Both the position numbers and the translations under genes were made by a program. Source: Bradyrhizobium diazoefficiens (GTDB taxonomy: Bacteria > Pseudomonadota > Alphaproteobacteria > Rhizobiales > Xanthobacteraceae). Taken from it: a stretch of DNA of 64,000 nucleotides. This document shows, one piece after another, positions 36,109-44,692 of the stretch. Within the stretch, counting starts at the first letter, position 1. Every line of letters starts with the position of its first letter. The stretch is from contig NZ_CP067102.1 in assembly GCF_016616885.1 (NCBI RefSeq), positions 7,034,501 to 7,098,500 of the forward strand, read 5' to 3'. Under the pieces are notes generated by a model. The model saw nothing but the letters and a program-made list of their open reading frames with translations, searched no databases and was not told the DNA's origin.

Positions 36109-37134
36109 TTAGCGCGCGACGATCAGGCCCTTGCCGGTGACGACCACCCAGCGGCCGTCCTGGCGACGGATCGCATCGACGCGGCCGATTCCGGGGATGG
36201 GATCGCCGGCATAGACCTCGTACAGACCTCCGCGGCCCTCGATCAGCGCGCCGCCATTGGCGACGTCACGCAGCCTCCAGCCTTCGATCGTCGGCAGACG
36301 GCCGACCTCGGTCTTGGGCGCGGCGGGTGCGGGAGCCGGCGCAGCAGCAGCGGTCGCAACCTGGGTCGGAGCCGGCGCGATCGAGCCGGTGGTCTCCTTC
36401 GCGGGCACCGCGGCGACGGCCTGCGTGGGGGCTGCCGGCGGTGTGGCACGGAGCTTGTCGACGGTCTCGGACAGCTTGGCGAGCTTGGCCATCGGTTCGG
36501 CCTGCGCCTTCTCGAGCTTGTCGAGACGGTCGTTGGCCCGGTTGAACTGGCTGACGCCGGTCTTCGAGGCGTGCTCGACATTGGCCTTGAGCGCGACGAT
36601 GTCGGCGTCGATCCGGGAGACGGACGCATCCAGCGCACTGGTATCGGCGACCTGCGCCGGCGCCGGGTTGGCGAAATGCATCATGCCGGCGGTCGCGAGC
36701 GCGCCGCTGATGGCGCCGACGCAGGCCGCGATCGCCACCACCGCGGCCATCGCCGACAGGCGGCGCTTGCTGCCGGTGTCACGCACCTCGTCCGTCTTCA
36801 CATGCGGGGCAAACTCTTCGCGGTCCCAGGACCGTTCCGAGGGCGCCATGACGATCAGCTTACCGGGTTTGGGCTCGGGCTTGGTCTCGGCCTGAGGTGC
36901 TGCGTTGATCTTGGGGACCTCGATCCTTGAAGCCTCGATCCCTAAAGCCTCCATCCTTGGCGGCTCGACCTTCGGAGCGTCCGCTTTGGGCGGCGTCTCA
37001 TGGTCGGGGGCGATCGAGGGGGCCTCGATGCCGGCGGCAGCCTCGACGGCCTGCGGCGCGGTTGCGGCGGCGTCGGCGGCATCACTCCGGTCGCCAGTCT
37101 CTTGGCCGGCCAGTTCGGGCATTGCTTCGCTCAC
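36109..37134 (-). CDS. Membrane-anchored protein with disordered N terminus and coiled coil
   Basis: 341 residues. Residues 1-120 are Ala/Pro/Glu-rich with repeated short units (KVEPPRMEALGIEASRIEV) and probably disordered. One transmembrane helix lies at about 127-150, followed by a coiled-coil region (SRIDADIVALKANVEHASK to about 215), an Ala/Pro linker, and a compact C-terminal domain (GWRLRDVANGGALIEGRGGLYEVYAGDPIPG). The layout suggests a cytoplasmic tail and a periplasmic coiled coil plus small domain. No enzymatic motif is seen. Function unknown. Confidence 0.8.
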   Translation of the reverse strand: MSEAMPELAGQETGDRSDAADAAATAPQAVEAAAGIEAPSIAPDHETPPKADAPKVEPPRMEALGIEASRIEVPKINAAPQAETKPEPKPGKLIVMAPSERSWDREEFAPHVKTDEVRDTGSKRRLSAMAAVVAIAACVGAISGALATAGMMHFANPAPAQVADTSALDASVSRIDADIVALKANVEHASKTGVSQFNRANDRLDKLEKAQAEPMAKLAKLSETVDKLRATPPAAPTQAVAAVPAKETTGSIAPAPTQVATAAAAPAPAPAAPKTEVGRLPTIEGWRLRDVANGGALIEGRGGLYEVYAGDPIPGIGRVDAIRRQDGRWVVVTGKGLIVAR

Positions 37135-37403
37135 GGCTCAAATACTCCAGTCTTGGTTGACTTTTTGGTAACTTTCATTGCTTGCGAATTCCTTACCTCG
37201 GGACCCGCTTACCGAAATTTTAGGAACTCGTCCGAGGCCGAATTGGGTCGGGAAAGTGGAACCGGCGTGGCGCCGGGCAACAAATTGTCAGCGGATGCTG
37301 CCCTGCGGTAGGCCGCGCGCCTTAGCCGAAGGGGTTGTTTGCCCGTTATTGTTCCCCGGCTAACATGGGCCGTCCCGTCAGCCAGAAGGCGTTTGGGGGT
37401 GCC

Positions 37404-37775
37404 ATGACGATCGAGAAATGCATCAACGCGTTTGCCATCGATGACGTCATCTTCGAGGAGGGCTCGACCGGGCGCGAGCTGTTCGTCGTGCTCGAGGGCG
37501 AGGTCGAGATCGCCAAGGTCGACGGCGCGCGCAAGACCAGCATCATCAAGCTCGGCAAGGGCGAGTTCTTCGGCGAGATGGCCGTGATCGACGGCTCAGC
37601 CCGCTCGGCGACGGCGATCGCGTCGGCGCCGAATACGCGCGTGATGCGGATCAACCACGCCCGCTTCGTCTATCTCGTCAGCCAGCAACCGGCGTTCGCG
37701 CTGATGGTGATGGACGCGCTGTCGAAACGCCTGCGTGCTTCCAACGCGGTCACCTACCGGGCGGCGCAATCATGA
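37404..37775 (+). CDS. Single-domain cyclic-nucleotide-binding protein
   Basis: 123 residues, just one cNMP-binding beta-barrel with no DNA-binding helix-turn-helix. The phosphate-binding cassette FFGEMAVIDGSARSATAIA keeps the Gly-Glu and Arg67 contacts for the cyclic phosphate. ATG at 37404 follows GGGGG. The stop overlaps the next start by 4 bp, so it is translationally coupled to a metallo-beta-lactamase-fold enzyme. It may act as a cAMP-responsive partner or regulator of that enzyme, which is inference. Confidence 0.88.
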   Translation: MTIEKCINAFAIDDVIFEEGSTGRELFVVLEGEVEIAKVDGARKTSIIKLGKGEFFGEMAVIDGSARSATAIASAPNTRVMRINHARFVYLVSQQPAFALMVMDALSKRLRASNAVTYRAAQS

Positions 37776-38584
37776 GCGAGCGTAAGCCGACGGCATTCCC
37801 GACCCTGATGAAGAACGACACCTGTTCGCTGATCCAGGCGGCCGATGACGTCTACCAGATCCGCTTCTCCAACCGCGCGGCGAATGCCTATCTGGTGCGC
37901 GGCTCCGCGCGCACCATCCTGATCGATGTCGGCCTGTCCTCGAACTATCCGGCCATGGTCGAATGCCTGAATTTCGTCGACTGCCCGCCCGAGAAGATCG
38001 ACATGGTGGTGCTGAGCCACGAGCATCTCGACCATATCGGCGCGTCCTGGCACTTCAACGAGCGCCGCACCTACGTTGCCGCCCATCGGCTTGCCGCCAA
38101 CAAGATCATGCTGCGCGATGACTTTTCCATGCTGCGCAAGATGTTCAACGAGCCGAACGTGCCGATCAATGTCGACATCTGGCTCGAGGAAGGCAATCTG
38201 ATCGACCTCGGCAATTTCCGCCTCAACGTGATGTACACGCCGGGCCACACCTCGGCCTGCATCACGCTGTTCGACCAGGACAAGGGCCTGTTGTTTGCCG
38301 CAGATACGCTGATGCCCGGCGGCGTAATGGGCGGCGTATTCGGCTCCGGCAGCATCTCCGACTACATCCAGTCCCTGGAGCGCATCAAGGGGCTGAACAC
38401 CAAGATCCTGCTGTCCGGGCACGGACGGCTGTCGGACACGCCGCAAGACGACGTGCGCATTGCGATTGCGCGGTCGCACGGCCTGCTGGAAGACACCGCG
38501 CAATTGTTCGACGCGCTGGACGCAAGGTCGAACTTCGAGCCGATCATGCAGTCGGTGCGGGATCTGAACAAGCTGGATGATTGA
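37772..38584 (+). CDS. Metallo-beta-lactamase-fold hydrolase
   Basis: 270 residues. The dinuclear metal motif HEHLDH is at 83-88 (SHEHLDHIG), with further ligands in TPGHTSACI, FAADTLMPGG and LLSGHGRLSD. The family includes thioesterases, lactonases, glyoxalases and phosphodiesterases. ATG overlaps the stop of the cNMP-binding gene. A cyclic nucleotide phosphodiesterase or a cAMP-controlled hydrolase are both possible readings; neither can be proven from sequence. No signal peptide, so cytosolic. Confidence 0.9.
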   Translation: MSERKPTAFPTLMKNDTCSLIQAADDVYQIRFSNRAANAYLVRGSARTILIDVGLSSNYPAMVECLNFVDCPPEKIDMVVLSHEHLDHIGASWHFNERRTYVAAHRLAANKIMLRDDFSMLRKMFNEPNVPINVDIWLEEGNLIDLGNFRLNVMYTPGHTSACITLFDQDKGLLFAADTLMPGGVMGGVFGSGSISDYIQSLERIKGLNTKILLSGHGRLSDTPQDDVRIAIARSHGLLEDTAQLFDALDARSNFEPIMQSVRDLNKLDD

Positions 38585-38604
38585 AGACGCGCACTTACTT
38601 CAAT

Positions 38605-38738
38605 CCGTCATCCTGAGGTGCGAGTGGCGCGGTGCGTCGCGCCGCGCCGGGAGCCTCGAAGGATGGGCGGCCGCGCTGCCGCAGCCGGGCCGTCGCCCTT
38701 CGAGGGCCGCCGAAGAGGCGGCCGCCTCAGGGTGACGG
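38605..38738. repeat. Dispersed palindromic repeat, CCGTCATCCTGAGG family
   Basis: CCGTCATCCTGAGG at the left and CCTCAGGGTGACGG at the right pair with one mismatch. Inner arms TCGAAGGATGGGCGGCCGC and GCCCTTCGAGGGCC also pair in part. Located between convergent genes. Confidence 0.75.
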
Positions 38739-38759
38739 TGAGAGAGTGTCAGCAATTCC

Positions 38760-39257
38760 TCACATCACCACCGGCCTGTCCGGCAACTCGTTCGGATGCG
38801 CACTGCCTGGCGGGAAATGCTTGGCGAGCTCTCGCGACACCGCCGCGATGCCGTCGATCACGCCGCGCTCGAACTGGCCGGCGCTGAACTCGGCCTCCAT
38901 CGCGCGGCAGATGTTCTCCCAGCCGGCAGCGCCGACCTTCGCATCGATGCCGCGATCTGCGATGATCTCGACGTCGCGGTCGGCGAGCAGCAGGTAGATC
39001 AGCACGCCATTGTTGTGCGCGGTGTCCCAGATCCGCAAATGCGAAAACACATCGAGCGCGCGCTCGCGGGCATGCTGATTGCGAAACAGCGGACGACCAT
39101 CGAGCGCGCCTTCGACGACGAAGCGGACCTGGCCCGAATGCGTCGTTTCGCTTTGCCTGATCGCCTGCTCGATACGGTCGAGCACGCTTTGCGGAAACGC
39201 CTGCCTGGCGCGCCAATGGTGCTGGAGCAGATGCCGGGTGATACGCCCAATGCTCAT
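38760..39257 (-). CDS. TPM domain protein
   Basis: 165 residues. The TPM (Psb32/YgcG/MOLO-1) fold is recognised from IRQSETTHSGQVRFVVEG, the central HNNGVLIYLLLADRDVEIIADRGI strand pair and the C-terminal helix. No signal peptide is evident, so this copy may be cytosolic or membrane-associated. It begins 2 bp after the stop of the other TPM gene and is in the lemA-TPM-TPM set, a common arrangement of unknown function. Confidence 0.88.
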   Translation of the reverse strand: MSIGRITRHLLQHHWRARQAFPQSVLDRIEQAIRQSETTHSGQVRFVVEGALDGRPLFRNQHARERALDVFSHLRIWDTAHNNGVLIYLLLADRDVEIIADRGIDAKVGAAGWENICRAMEAEFSAGQFERGVIDGIAAVSRELAKHFPPGSAHPNELPDRPVVM

Positions 39258-39259
39258 GA

Positions 39260-40153
39260 CTACCAGCTCCCCGAGGCGCCGCCGCCACCAAAGCTGCCGC
39301 CGCCCCCGCTGAAGCTGCCGCTGTCACTGGACGATGATCCGCTGCTCCAGCTGCCTCCCGACGAGGAACCGCTCGACCACGACCCGCCGCGCGACGACCC
39401 CGTGGATGCCGGAAACAGATCGGCGATGAAGGACAGGACAAAACCGATGATCCCGGCGAGCAAGGCTAACGCACCGGATCCGATGATGAGCAACGCCAGG
39501 AGGCCGATCACGCTGCCGGTCGCGACCGAGCCCAGCAATCGCCCCAGCAGCGCGCGCAGGAAGCCGCCGACGACGAGCGAGGCAAACAGGACGACCGGGG
39601 CGAGCGGCCCGATCCCGTCCAGATTGGCAAAATTCACGCTGCGTGAAGGAACCGGCAACGGCTCGCCATCGATAACCCGCATCATCCGCTCGGCGCCCGC
39701 CGAGATGCCGCCGGCGAAGTCACCCTCGCGAAACTTTGGCGTGATGACCTCGTCGATGATCCGCCGCGAGGTGACGTCAGTGAGCGCGCCTTCGAGACCG
39801 TAGCCAACCTCGATGCGCAGATGCCGGTCGTTTTTGGCTACCACCAGGATCGCGCCGTCGTCGACCTTCTTGCGGCCGATCTTCCAGGCCTCCGCGACAC
39901 GGATCGAGAATTGCTCGATCGTCTCCGGGTCTGTCGTCGGCACGATCAGCACGGCAATCTGGCTGCCCTTCTTTGCTTCGAAGTCGCTGAGCTTCCGGCT
40001 CAACGACGCAATGTCACCACTCGATAGCGTGCCGGTCCGGTCGACCACGCGGCCGGTGAGCTGCGGGATTGCGACGTCGGCTGAGGCGGGGACGACGAAG
40101 GCGAGGAAGAGCACTGCAGCAACGATGGTTGCGCGCCACACACTCAGTGTCAT
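39260..40153 (-). CDS. Exported TPM domain protein with Gly/Ser-rich tail (YgcG-like)
   Basis: 297 residues from ATG at 40153: signal peptide (ATIVAAVLFLAFVVPASA), TPM domain (VVDRTGTLSSGDIASLS, GSQIAVLIVPTTDPETIEQF, NDRHLRIEVGYGLEGAL), hydrophobic segments at about 190-240, and a Ser/Gly-rich C-terminal tail ending GGGASGSW. This is the YgcG architecture. The start codon falls inside the edge of a dispersed palindromic repeat (40148-40316), so the native ribosome binding site may have been replaced by the repeat. Confidence 0.87.
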   Translation of the reverse strand: MTLSVWRATIVAAVLFLAFVVPASADVAIPQLTGRVVDRTGTLSSGDIASLSRKLSDFEAKKGSQIAVLIVPTTDPETIEQFSIRVAEAWKIGRKKVDDGAILVVAKNDRHLRIEVGYGLEGALTDVTSRRIIDEVITPKFREGDFAGGISAGAERMMRVIDGEPLPVPSRSVNFANLDGIGPLAPVVLFASLVVGGFLRALLGRLLGSVATGSVIGLLALLIIGSGALALLAGIIGFVLSFIADLFPASTGSSRGGSWSSGSSSGGSWSSGSSSSDSGSFSGGGGSFGGGGASGSW

Positions 40154-40316
40154 CGCCCGGCTTGACCGGGCGATCCAGTACTCCAGGGACGCCAGCGGAT
40201 TGCCGAGAAGCCGCGGCGTACTGGATTCCCCGCTTACCGCCTGCGCTAACGCTTCGGCGCGCCCAAGACCGAAACCTCGGCGAAGCCTTGGCGTAGCCGG
40301 GTCGCGGGGAATGACA
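40148..40316. repeat. Dispersed palindromic repeat, TGTCATCGCCCGG family, overlapping a gene start
   Basis: Left end GTCATCGCCCGGCTTGACCG contains a small hairpin (CGCCCGG-CTTGA-CCGGGCG). Right end CGGGGAATGAC pairs in part with the left end, and AGTACTCC / GGCGTACTGGATTCC occur inside. The first 6 bp overlap the start of the TPM gene. It fills the gap between lemA and the TPM gene. Confidence 0.75.
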
Positions 40317-40357
40317 GCGGTGGGTGGGGTGAAGCCCATTGGCAAAACGGCGCGCGC

Positions 40358-40966
40358 TTACTTCGACGGCGCGGGCGCTGGATTGAAATCGACCTTCGGC
40401 GCGGTCGAGATTTCCTTCTCGTTCTCGACCGAAAAATTCGGCTTCTCCTTGTAGCCGAACATCATTGCGGTGAGGTTGTTCGGGAACGATCGGACGGTGA
40501 CGTTATAATCCTGCACCGCCTTGATATAGCGGTTGCGCGCCACGGTGATGCGGTTTTCGGTGCCCTCCAACTGCGACATCAAATCCTTGAACAGAGCGTC
40601 CGACTTGAGCTGCGGATAGTTTTCCGTGACCACGAGGAGCCGCGACAATGCGCTGGAGAGCTCGCCTTGCGCCGCCTGGAATTTCTGGAAGGCGGCGGGA
40701 TCATTCAGCACCTCGGGCGTCGCCTGGATGCTGCCGACCTTGGCGCGGGCATTGGTGACGCCGAGCAGCACGTCCTTTTCCTGCTGCGCAAAGCCCTTCA
40801 CCGAGTTGACCAGATTGGGCACGAGATCGGCGCGGCGCTGATACTGGTTCACCACCTCGGACCAGTTCGCCTTGATCTGCTCATCCTCGCTCTGGATCGC
40901 GTTGTAGCCGCAATTGGTGAGGCTGAGCGAGGCCAGCGCCGCCAGCACGGTCAGGATCTTGCGCAT
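40358..40966 (-). CDS. lemA: LemA family lipoprotein
   Basis: 202 residues. A lipoprotein signal (LASLSLTNCG, Cys19 lipidated) leads into the LemA domain: NWSEVVNQYQRRADLVPNLVNSVKG, QEKDVLLGVTNARAKV, LVVTENYPQLKSD, and ARNRYIKAVQDYN. LemA proteins are small helical envelope proteins usually adjacent to TPM/YgcG genes, as here. GGGAGAA is at a suitable distance from ATG at 40966. First gene of the lemA-TPM-TPM set. Confidence 0.93.
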   Translation of the reverse strand: MRKILTVLAALASLSLTNCGYNAIQSEDEQIKANWSEVVNQYQRRADLVPNLVNSVKGFAQQEKDVLLGVTNARAKVGSIQATPEVLNDPAAFQKFQAAQGELSSALSRLLVVTENYPQLKSDALFKDLMSQLEGTENRITVARNRYIKAVQDYNVTVRSFPNNLTAMMFGYKEKPNFSVENEKEISTAPKVDFNPAPAPSK

Positions 40967-41078
40967 CAAATTTCTCCCGGTGGAATCGGGCGCAAGCTAC
41001 CAGATTGCGCATACACGACGCCAGATGTCCGGACGGCGCGAAGGCGGAAGCGCGATCGGGGCCACAACTCCCTCAGCG

Positions 41079-41164
41079 GTCATTGCGAGGAGCCCTTGCG
41101 ACGAAGCAATCCAGTATCTTTCCGCGGAGGGAATCTGGATTGCTTCGCTGCGCTCGCAATGACG
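41079..41164. repeat. Dispersed palindromic repeat, CGTCATTGCGAG family, opposite orientation
   Basis: GTCATTGCGAGGAGCCCTTG at the left and GCTGCGCTCGCAATGAC at the right, with GAAGCAATCCAG / CTGGATTGCTTC inside. It is the reverse complement arrangement of the copy at 16978. It lies between lemA and the downstream end of the CoxL-like gene. Confidence 0.85.
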
Positions 41165-41180
41165 GCGCACTTGAAAGTGC

Positions 41181-43505
41181 TTAGCCCGCCACCTTCGCGT
41201 CCTTGATCGCCTTCCAGATCTTCTGCGGCGTCAGGGGTGTGTTGAGCTGGGTGATGCCGAGCTCGGCGAGCGCGTCCATCACGCCGTTGGTGACGCAAGG
41301 AGGACCGCCGATGGCGCCGGACTCCCCGCAGCCTTTGGCGCCGAGCGGATTGGTGCGGCAGGGCGCGGAATCATCCAGCGTCACCATGATCGGCGGGACG
41401 TCGTCAGCGCGCGGGATGCAGTAATCCTGGTAGCTCGCGGTCAGCAGCTGGCCATCGGCGTCATACGACACGCCTTCATAGAGCGCCTGGCCGATGCCCT
41501 GCGCGACGCCACCATGGATCTGCCCCGTCACCAGCATCGGGTTCACGGCGACGCCGACGTCGTCGACGGTGGTGTAGCGCACGACCTTGGACACGCCGGT
41601 CTCAGGATCGATCTCGACCTCGCAAATATGCGTGCCATTCGGCCAGCTGGGACCATCGACCTCGCCTTCGGAATCGACGCTGAGCTTTGCGCCGGTCTCC
41701 TTCTCGGCGATGTCGAACAGGCTGATGCAGCGGTCGGTGCCGACCACTGTGAGCATGCCGCCCTGGTATTCGATGTCCTCGACCGAGGTCTCGAGCACAT
41801 TCGCCGCCTTCTCGCGGGCCTTCTGGATCAAATCGTTGGAGGAAACCGCGACCGCAGTGCCGCCGACGAACAGCGAGCGCGAGCCGACGCTGCCAAACCC
41901 CATCGCCAGATCGGTGTCGCCCTGGACGACGTCGATCTTGTCCATGGCAATGCCGAGTGTATCGGAGATCATCTGGGTGTAGGTGGTCTGCAGCCCCTGC
42001 CCCATCGCCATGGTGCCGGAGTGCAGGATGACGCGTCCTTCCGAGGTCGCGTGCAGGCTGACCTTCTCGGTATGGGCACGGCCGCCGGTCCATTCGATGT
42101 AGGAGGTCAGGCCGCGGCCGTAGAGCAGGCCCTTCTTCTTCGCGGCCTTCTGGCGCGCGGCAAAGCCGTCCCAGTCGGCGAGTTTGACAGCGCGATCGAG
42201 CATGTGGGCGAAGGCGCCGGAGTCGTACACCTGACCGGCGGCGTTGGTGTAGGGCAGTTGCGCCGGCTTGATGTAGTTCGCTTTGCGGATCGCGCGCGGA
42301 TCCATGCCGATTTTTCGCGCGGCGGCGTCAAAGAGGCGCTCGACGATGAAGACGGCCTCGGGACGGCCAGCACCGCGATAGGCGCCGACCGGTGCGGTGT
42401 GGGTCATCACCGACTTCACTTCGAAATGCACCAGCGGCAGGTCGTAGACACCGGTCTGCACGAACGGCCCGAGCACCAGCGGAATGATATTGGCCGCCCC
42501 CGAGGAATAGGCGCCGGTGCAGCCGATCGAGGTGACGCGATAGGCCAGCACCTTGCCGTTCTCGTCCAGCGCGAAGGACGCTGTCGAGGTGAGATCGCGG
42601 CCGTGGGTGCCGCCGACGAATTCGTCGGTGCGGTCGCCGCGCCAGCGGATCTTCCTGTTCAGCTTGGTCGCGACGTAAGCGACGATGCCGTCTTCCGGAT
42701 AGAGGTTGGTCTTCTGGCCAAAGCCGCCGCCGATGTCGCCGACCAGCACGCGCACGCTGTCCTTGGGACGCTTGAGCACGGCTTCCGCCAGCACATCACG
42801 GGTCGAGGCCGGCGTCTGCGACTGCACGTGCAGGAGGAGACGGCCGGTCTTCTTGTCGATCTCAGCAATGGTCGAGCGCGGCTCCATCGCAGAGGGCACA
42901 AGGCGCTGGCTAACGAGATCGAGCTCGACGGTATGCGCGGCCTTGGCGAAAGCCTCGTCCACCTTGGCCGCATCGCCATAGCTCATTGCACCGACGATGT
43001 TATCGGGGGCGCCCGGCCATACCACGGGCGCGCCGGGTTTTACGGCTTCGACGGGATCGACCACCGCGGGCTGCACGTCATACTCGACCACGATCGCCTC
43101 GGCTGCGCTCTGGGCCTCAGCGCGTGACGAGGCGACCACCGAAGCTACCGCCTCGCCGGTGTAACGCACGACCTCATGGGCGAGCAGCCGCCGCGGCGGC
43201 ACCGTCATCGGCTTGCCGTCGGGGCGCTTGAAGATGCTCAGGGTCGGGATGGTGCCGACGTCGTCCTTGATCAGATCGGCGCCGGTATAGATCGCGGTGA
43301 CGCCGGGCATCGATGCCGCCGCGCTGGTGTCGATCGAGACGATCTTCGCGTGCGCATGGGGCGAGCGCAGCACGTGCAACCACAGCGCGCCCTCCTCCGG
43401 CTTGTCGTCGATGAATTGCCCCTTCCCGGTAAGCAGCCGCTGGTCTTCCAAACGCTTGACGGGCTGGCCCGCTCCGAAACGCAAATTGCCGGGAAGAATG
43501 TTCAT
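41181..43505 (-). CDS. Molybdenum hydroxylase large subunit, CoxL-like (form II, xanthine dehydrogenase family)
   Basis: 774 residues from ATG at 43505. Family motifs: RLLTGKGQFIDD, RSPHAHAKI, GGGFGQK for the molybdopterin, AYRGAGRPEA, MAMGQGLQT, and the active-site Glu in KGCGESGAIGGPP. AYRGAGR rather than the AYRCSFR of true CO dehydrogenase marks form II, whose substrates vary (aldehydes, N-heterocycles). No medium FAD subunit or small 2Fe-2S subunit is adjacent, unlike normal three-gene operons. The partner subunits must be elsewhere, or the protein pairs with another system. Confidence 0.88.
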   Translation of the reverse strand: MNILPGNLRFGAGQPVKRLEDQRLLTGKGQFIDDKPEEGALWLHVLRSPHAHAKIVSIDTSAAASMPGVTAIYTGADLIKDDVGTIPTLSIFKRPDGKPMTVPPRRLLAHEVVRYTGEAVASVVASSRAEAQSAAEAIVVEYDVQPAVVDPVEAVKPGAPVVWPGAPDNIVGAMSYGDAAKVDEAFAKAAHTVELDLVSQRLVPSAMEPRSTIAEIDKKTGRLLLHVQSQTPASTRDVLAEAVLKRPKDSVRVLVGDIGGGFGQKTNLYPEDGIVAYVATKLNRKIRWRGDRTDEFVGGTHGRDLTSTASFALDENGKVLAYRVTSIGCTGAYSSGAANIIPLVLGPFVQTGVYDLPLVHFEVKSVMTHTAPVGAYRGAGRPEAVFIVERLFDAAARKIGMDPRAIRKANYIKPAQLPYTNAAGQVYDSGAFAHMLDRAVKLADWDGFAARQKAAKKKGLLYGRGLTSYIEWTGGRAHTEKVSLHATSEGRVILHSGTMAMGQGLQTTYTQMISDTLGIAMDKIDVVQGDTDLAMGFGSVGSRSLFVGGTAVAVSSNDLIQKAREKAANVLETSVEDIEYQGGMLTVVGTDRCISLFDIAEKETGAKLSVDSEGEVDGPSWPNGTHICEVEIDPETGVSKVVRYTTVDDVGVAVNPMLVTGQIHGGVAQGIGQALYEGVSYDADGQLLTASYQDYCIPRADDVPPIMVTLDDSAPCRTNPLGAKGCGESGAIGGPPCVTNGVMDALAELGITQLNTPLTPQKIWKAIKDAKVAG

Positions 43506-43620
43506 TCCGCTGGGTCCTCGGGGTCTCTTGAAATTCGGGCTGCCTTTTAGCGGATCGATCGGATGCGTACTAGCCGCGGTTTTGGGCGGCCGGACCACGG
43601 ATTTGTCATGCCAATCGAAG

Positions 43621-43706
43621 GATCGTCATTCCGGGGCGATGCGCAGCATCGAACTCGGAATCTCGAGATTCCGGGTTCGCCCTTCGGGCGCCCCGGAATG
43701 ACGATC
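43621..43706. repeat. Dispersed palindromic repeat with perfect 18-bp arms, overlapping a stop codon
   Basis: GATCGTCATTCCGGGGCG (43621-43638) and CGCCCCGGAATGACGATC (43689-43706) are exact reverse complements; CTCGGAATCTCGAGATTCCG is an inner hairpin. The right arm ends on the stop codon of the aldolase-family gene. Nothing else is seen in the 199-bp gap. Confidence 0.9.
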
Positions 43707-44580
43707 ACGTCAGCTCCCTGAGCGCCGCTTCCACGACCTTGCGCGCATCGGCCGACAGTGCGGCCTGCGGCGGGACGGGATCGCCGACGTCGTAGCCCTG
43801 GATCGCGAGCCCGGCCTTGATGCAGGCTGCGAGATTGAAGCGGGCGAAGGCCTCGTTGATCCGCCACAGCCTGCGCTGGAGCACCATGGCCTCGTCCCAG
43901 CGACCGGCCTTGCAGAGGTCGTAGAGCGCGACGCTCTGGCGCGGGATGATGCAGGCCGGTCCCGCCATCCAGCCGAGGCCACCGATCAGCATCACCGCGG
44001 CCGGGATGTGGGCGGAGGCCGAGAACACGCGCAAGCGATCGCCGCAGCGGTTCATGATCGAGAGCAGCCGCCCGGTGTTGGTCGAGGCATCCTTGATATA
44101 GCCGATGCGCGGATGCTCGGCGAGGCGCGCGATGACATCGAGGGTCAGGTCCGAGCGCTGGAATTGCGGATTGGTGTAGATGACGACGGGAATGTCCACT
44201 GCGTCCGCGATGCTGCGGAAATAGGATTCGACCTGGGCCTCAGTGAGCGGGAAATACGCCTCAAGGATCGCCAGAATGCCATTGGCACCGAGCTTTTGAT
44301 AGGCCTTCGCCTGCGCCACCGAGTCTGCCGTCGAGGTCGACGCGACGCCCGCTACTACAGTCACGCGACCCTTCGCGGCCTCGATCGTGGTCTGCACGAT
44401 CGCCATGCGCTGCGCGGCGTTGAGATAGGCGAACTCGCCGGTCGAGCCGAGCGGCGTCAGCCCGTGCACGCCGGCGCCGATCAAATCGTCGCAGAGCTTT
44501 GCGAGCACGTCCGTCCGCACCGTGCCGTCGGCATCGACGGGCGAGACGAGATAGGGAAAGACGCCGCGAAGATCGGTCAT
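43705..44580 (-). CDS. DHDPS / N-acetylneuraminate lyase family aldolase
   Basis: 291 residues, TIM-barrel aldolase. TPLGSTGEF (42-50) binds the 2-oxoacid carboxylate, Tyr135 (VIYTNPQ) is the catalytic tyrosine and Lys163 (YIKDAST) the Schiff-base lysine. The family covers dihydrodipicolinate synthase, sialic acid lyase, KDG aldolase and dehydratases for ketodeoxy sugars. No lysine-pathway neighbour is present, so a sugar-acid or hydroxy-2-oxoacid substrate is more likely. The stop codon lies in a palindromic repeat, so the C terminus may have been remodelled. Confidence 0.88.
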   Translation of the reverse strand: MTDLRGVFPYLVSPVDADGTVRTDVLAKLCDDLIGAGVHGLTPLGSTGEFAYLNAAQRMAIVQTTIEAAKGRVTVVAGVASTSTADSVAQAKAYQKLGANGILAILEAYFPLTEAQVESYFRSIADAVDIPVVIYTNPQFQRSDLTLDVIARLAEHPRIGYIKDASTNTGRLLSIMNRCGDRLRVFSASAHIPAAVMLIGGLGWMAGPACIIPRQSVALYDLCKAGRWDEAMVLQRRLWRINEAFARFNLAACIKAGLAIQGYDVGDPVPPQAALSADARKVVEAALRELT

Positions 44581-44692
44581 GTCGGGAATAAAGTCCGGGA
44601 AGCTCGAGTCTTGTTCGGCAAGCGTGCGATCCAGCGCGTGCTATCACGGGCCCCTATTGCCAGCAAGCCACCTGCCTTCGACGAGCATATTC

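Noticed and set aside
41514..43127. Plus-strand open frame of 537 codons antisense to the CoxL-like gene
   Set aside because: No motif, composition typical of antisense GC-rich frames; the opposite frame has the full molybdenum hydroxylase signature.
41181..43505. True aerobic carbon monoxide dehydrogenase CoxL
   Set aside because: The active-site loop is AYRGAGR, not the AYRCSFR of form I enzymes, and coxM/coxS are missing.
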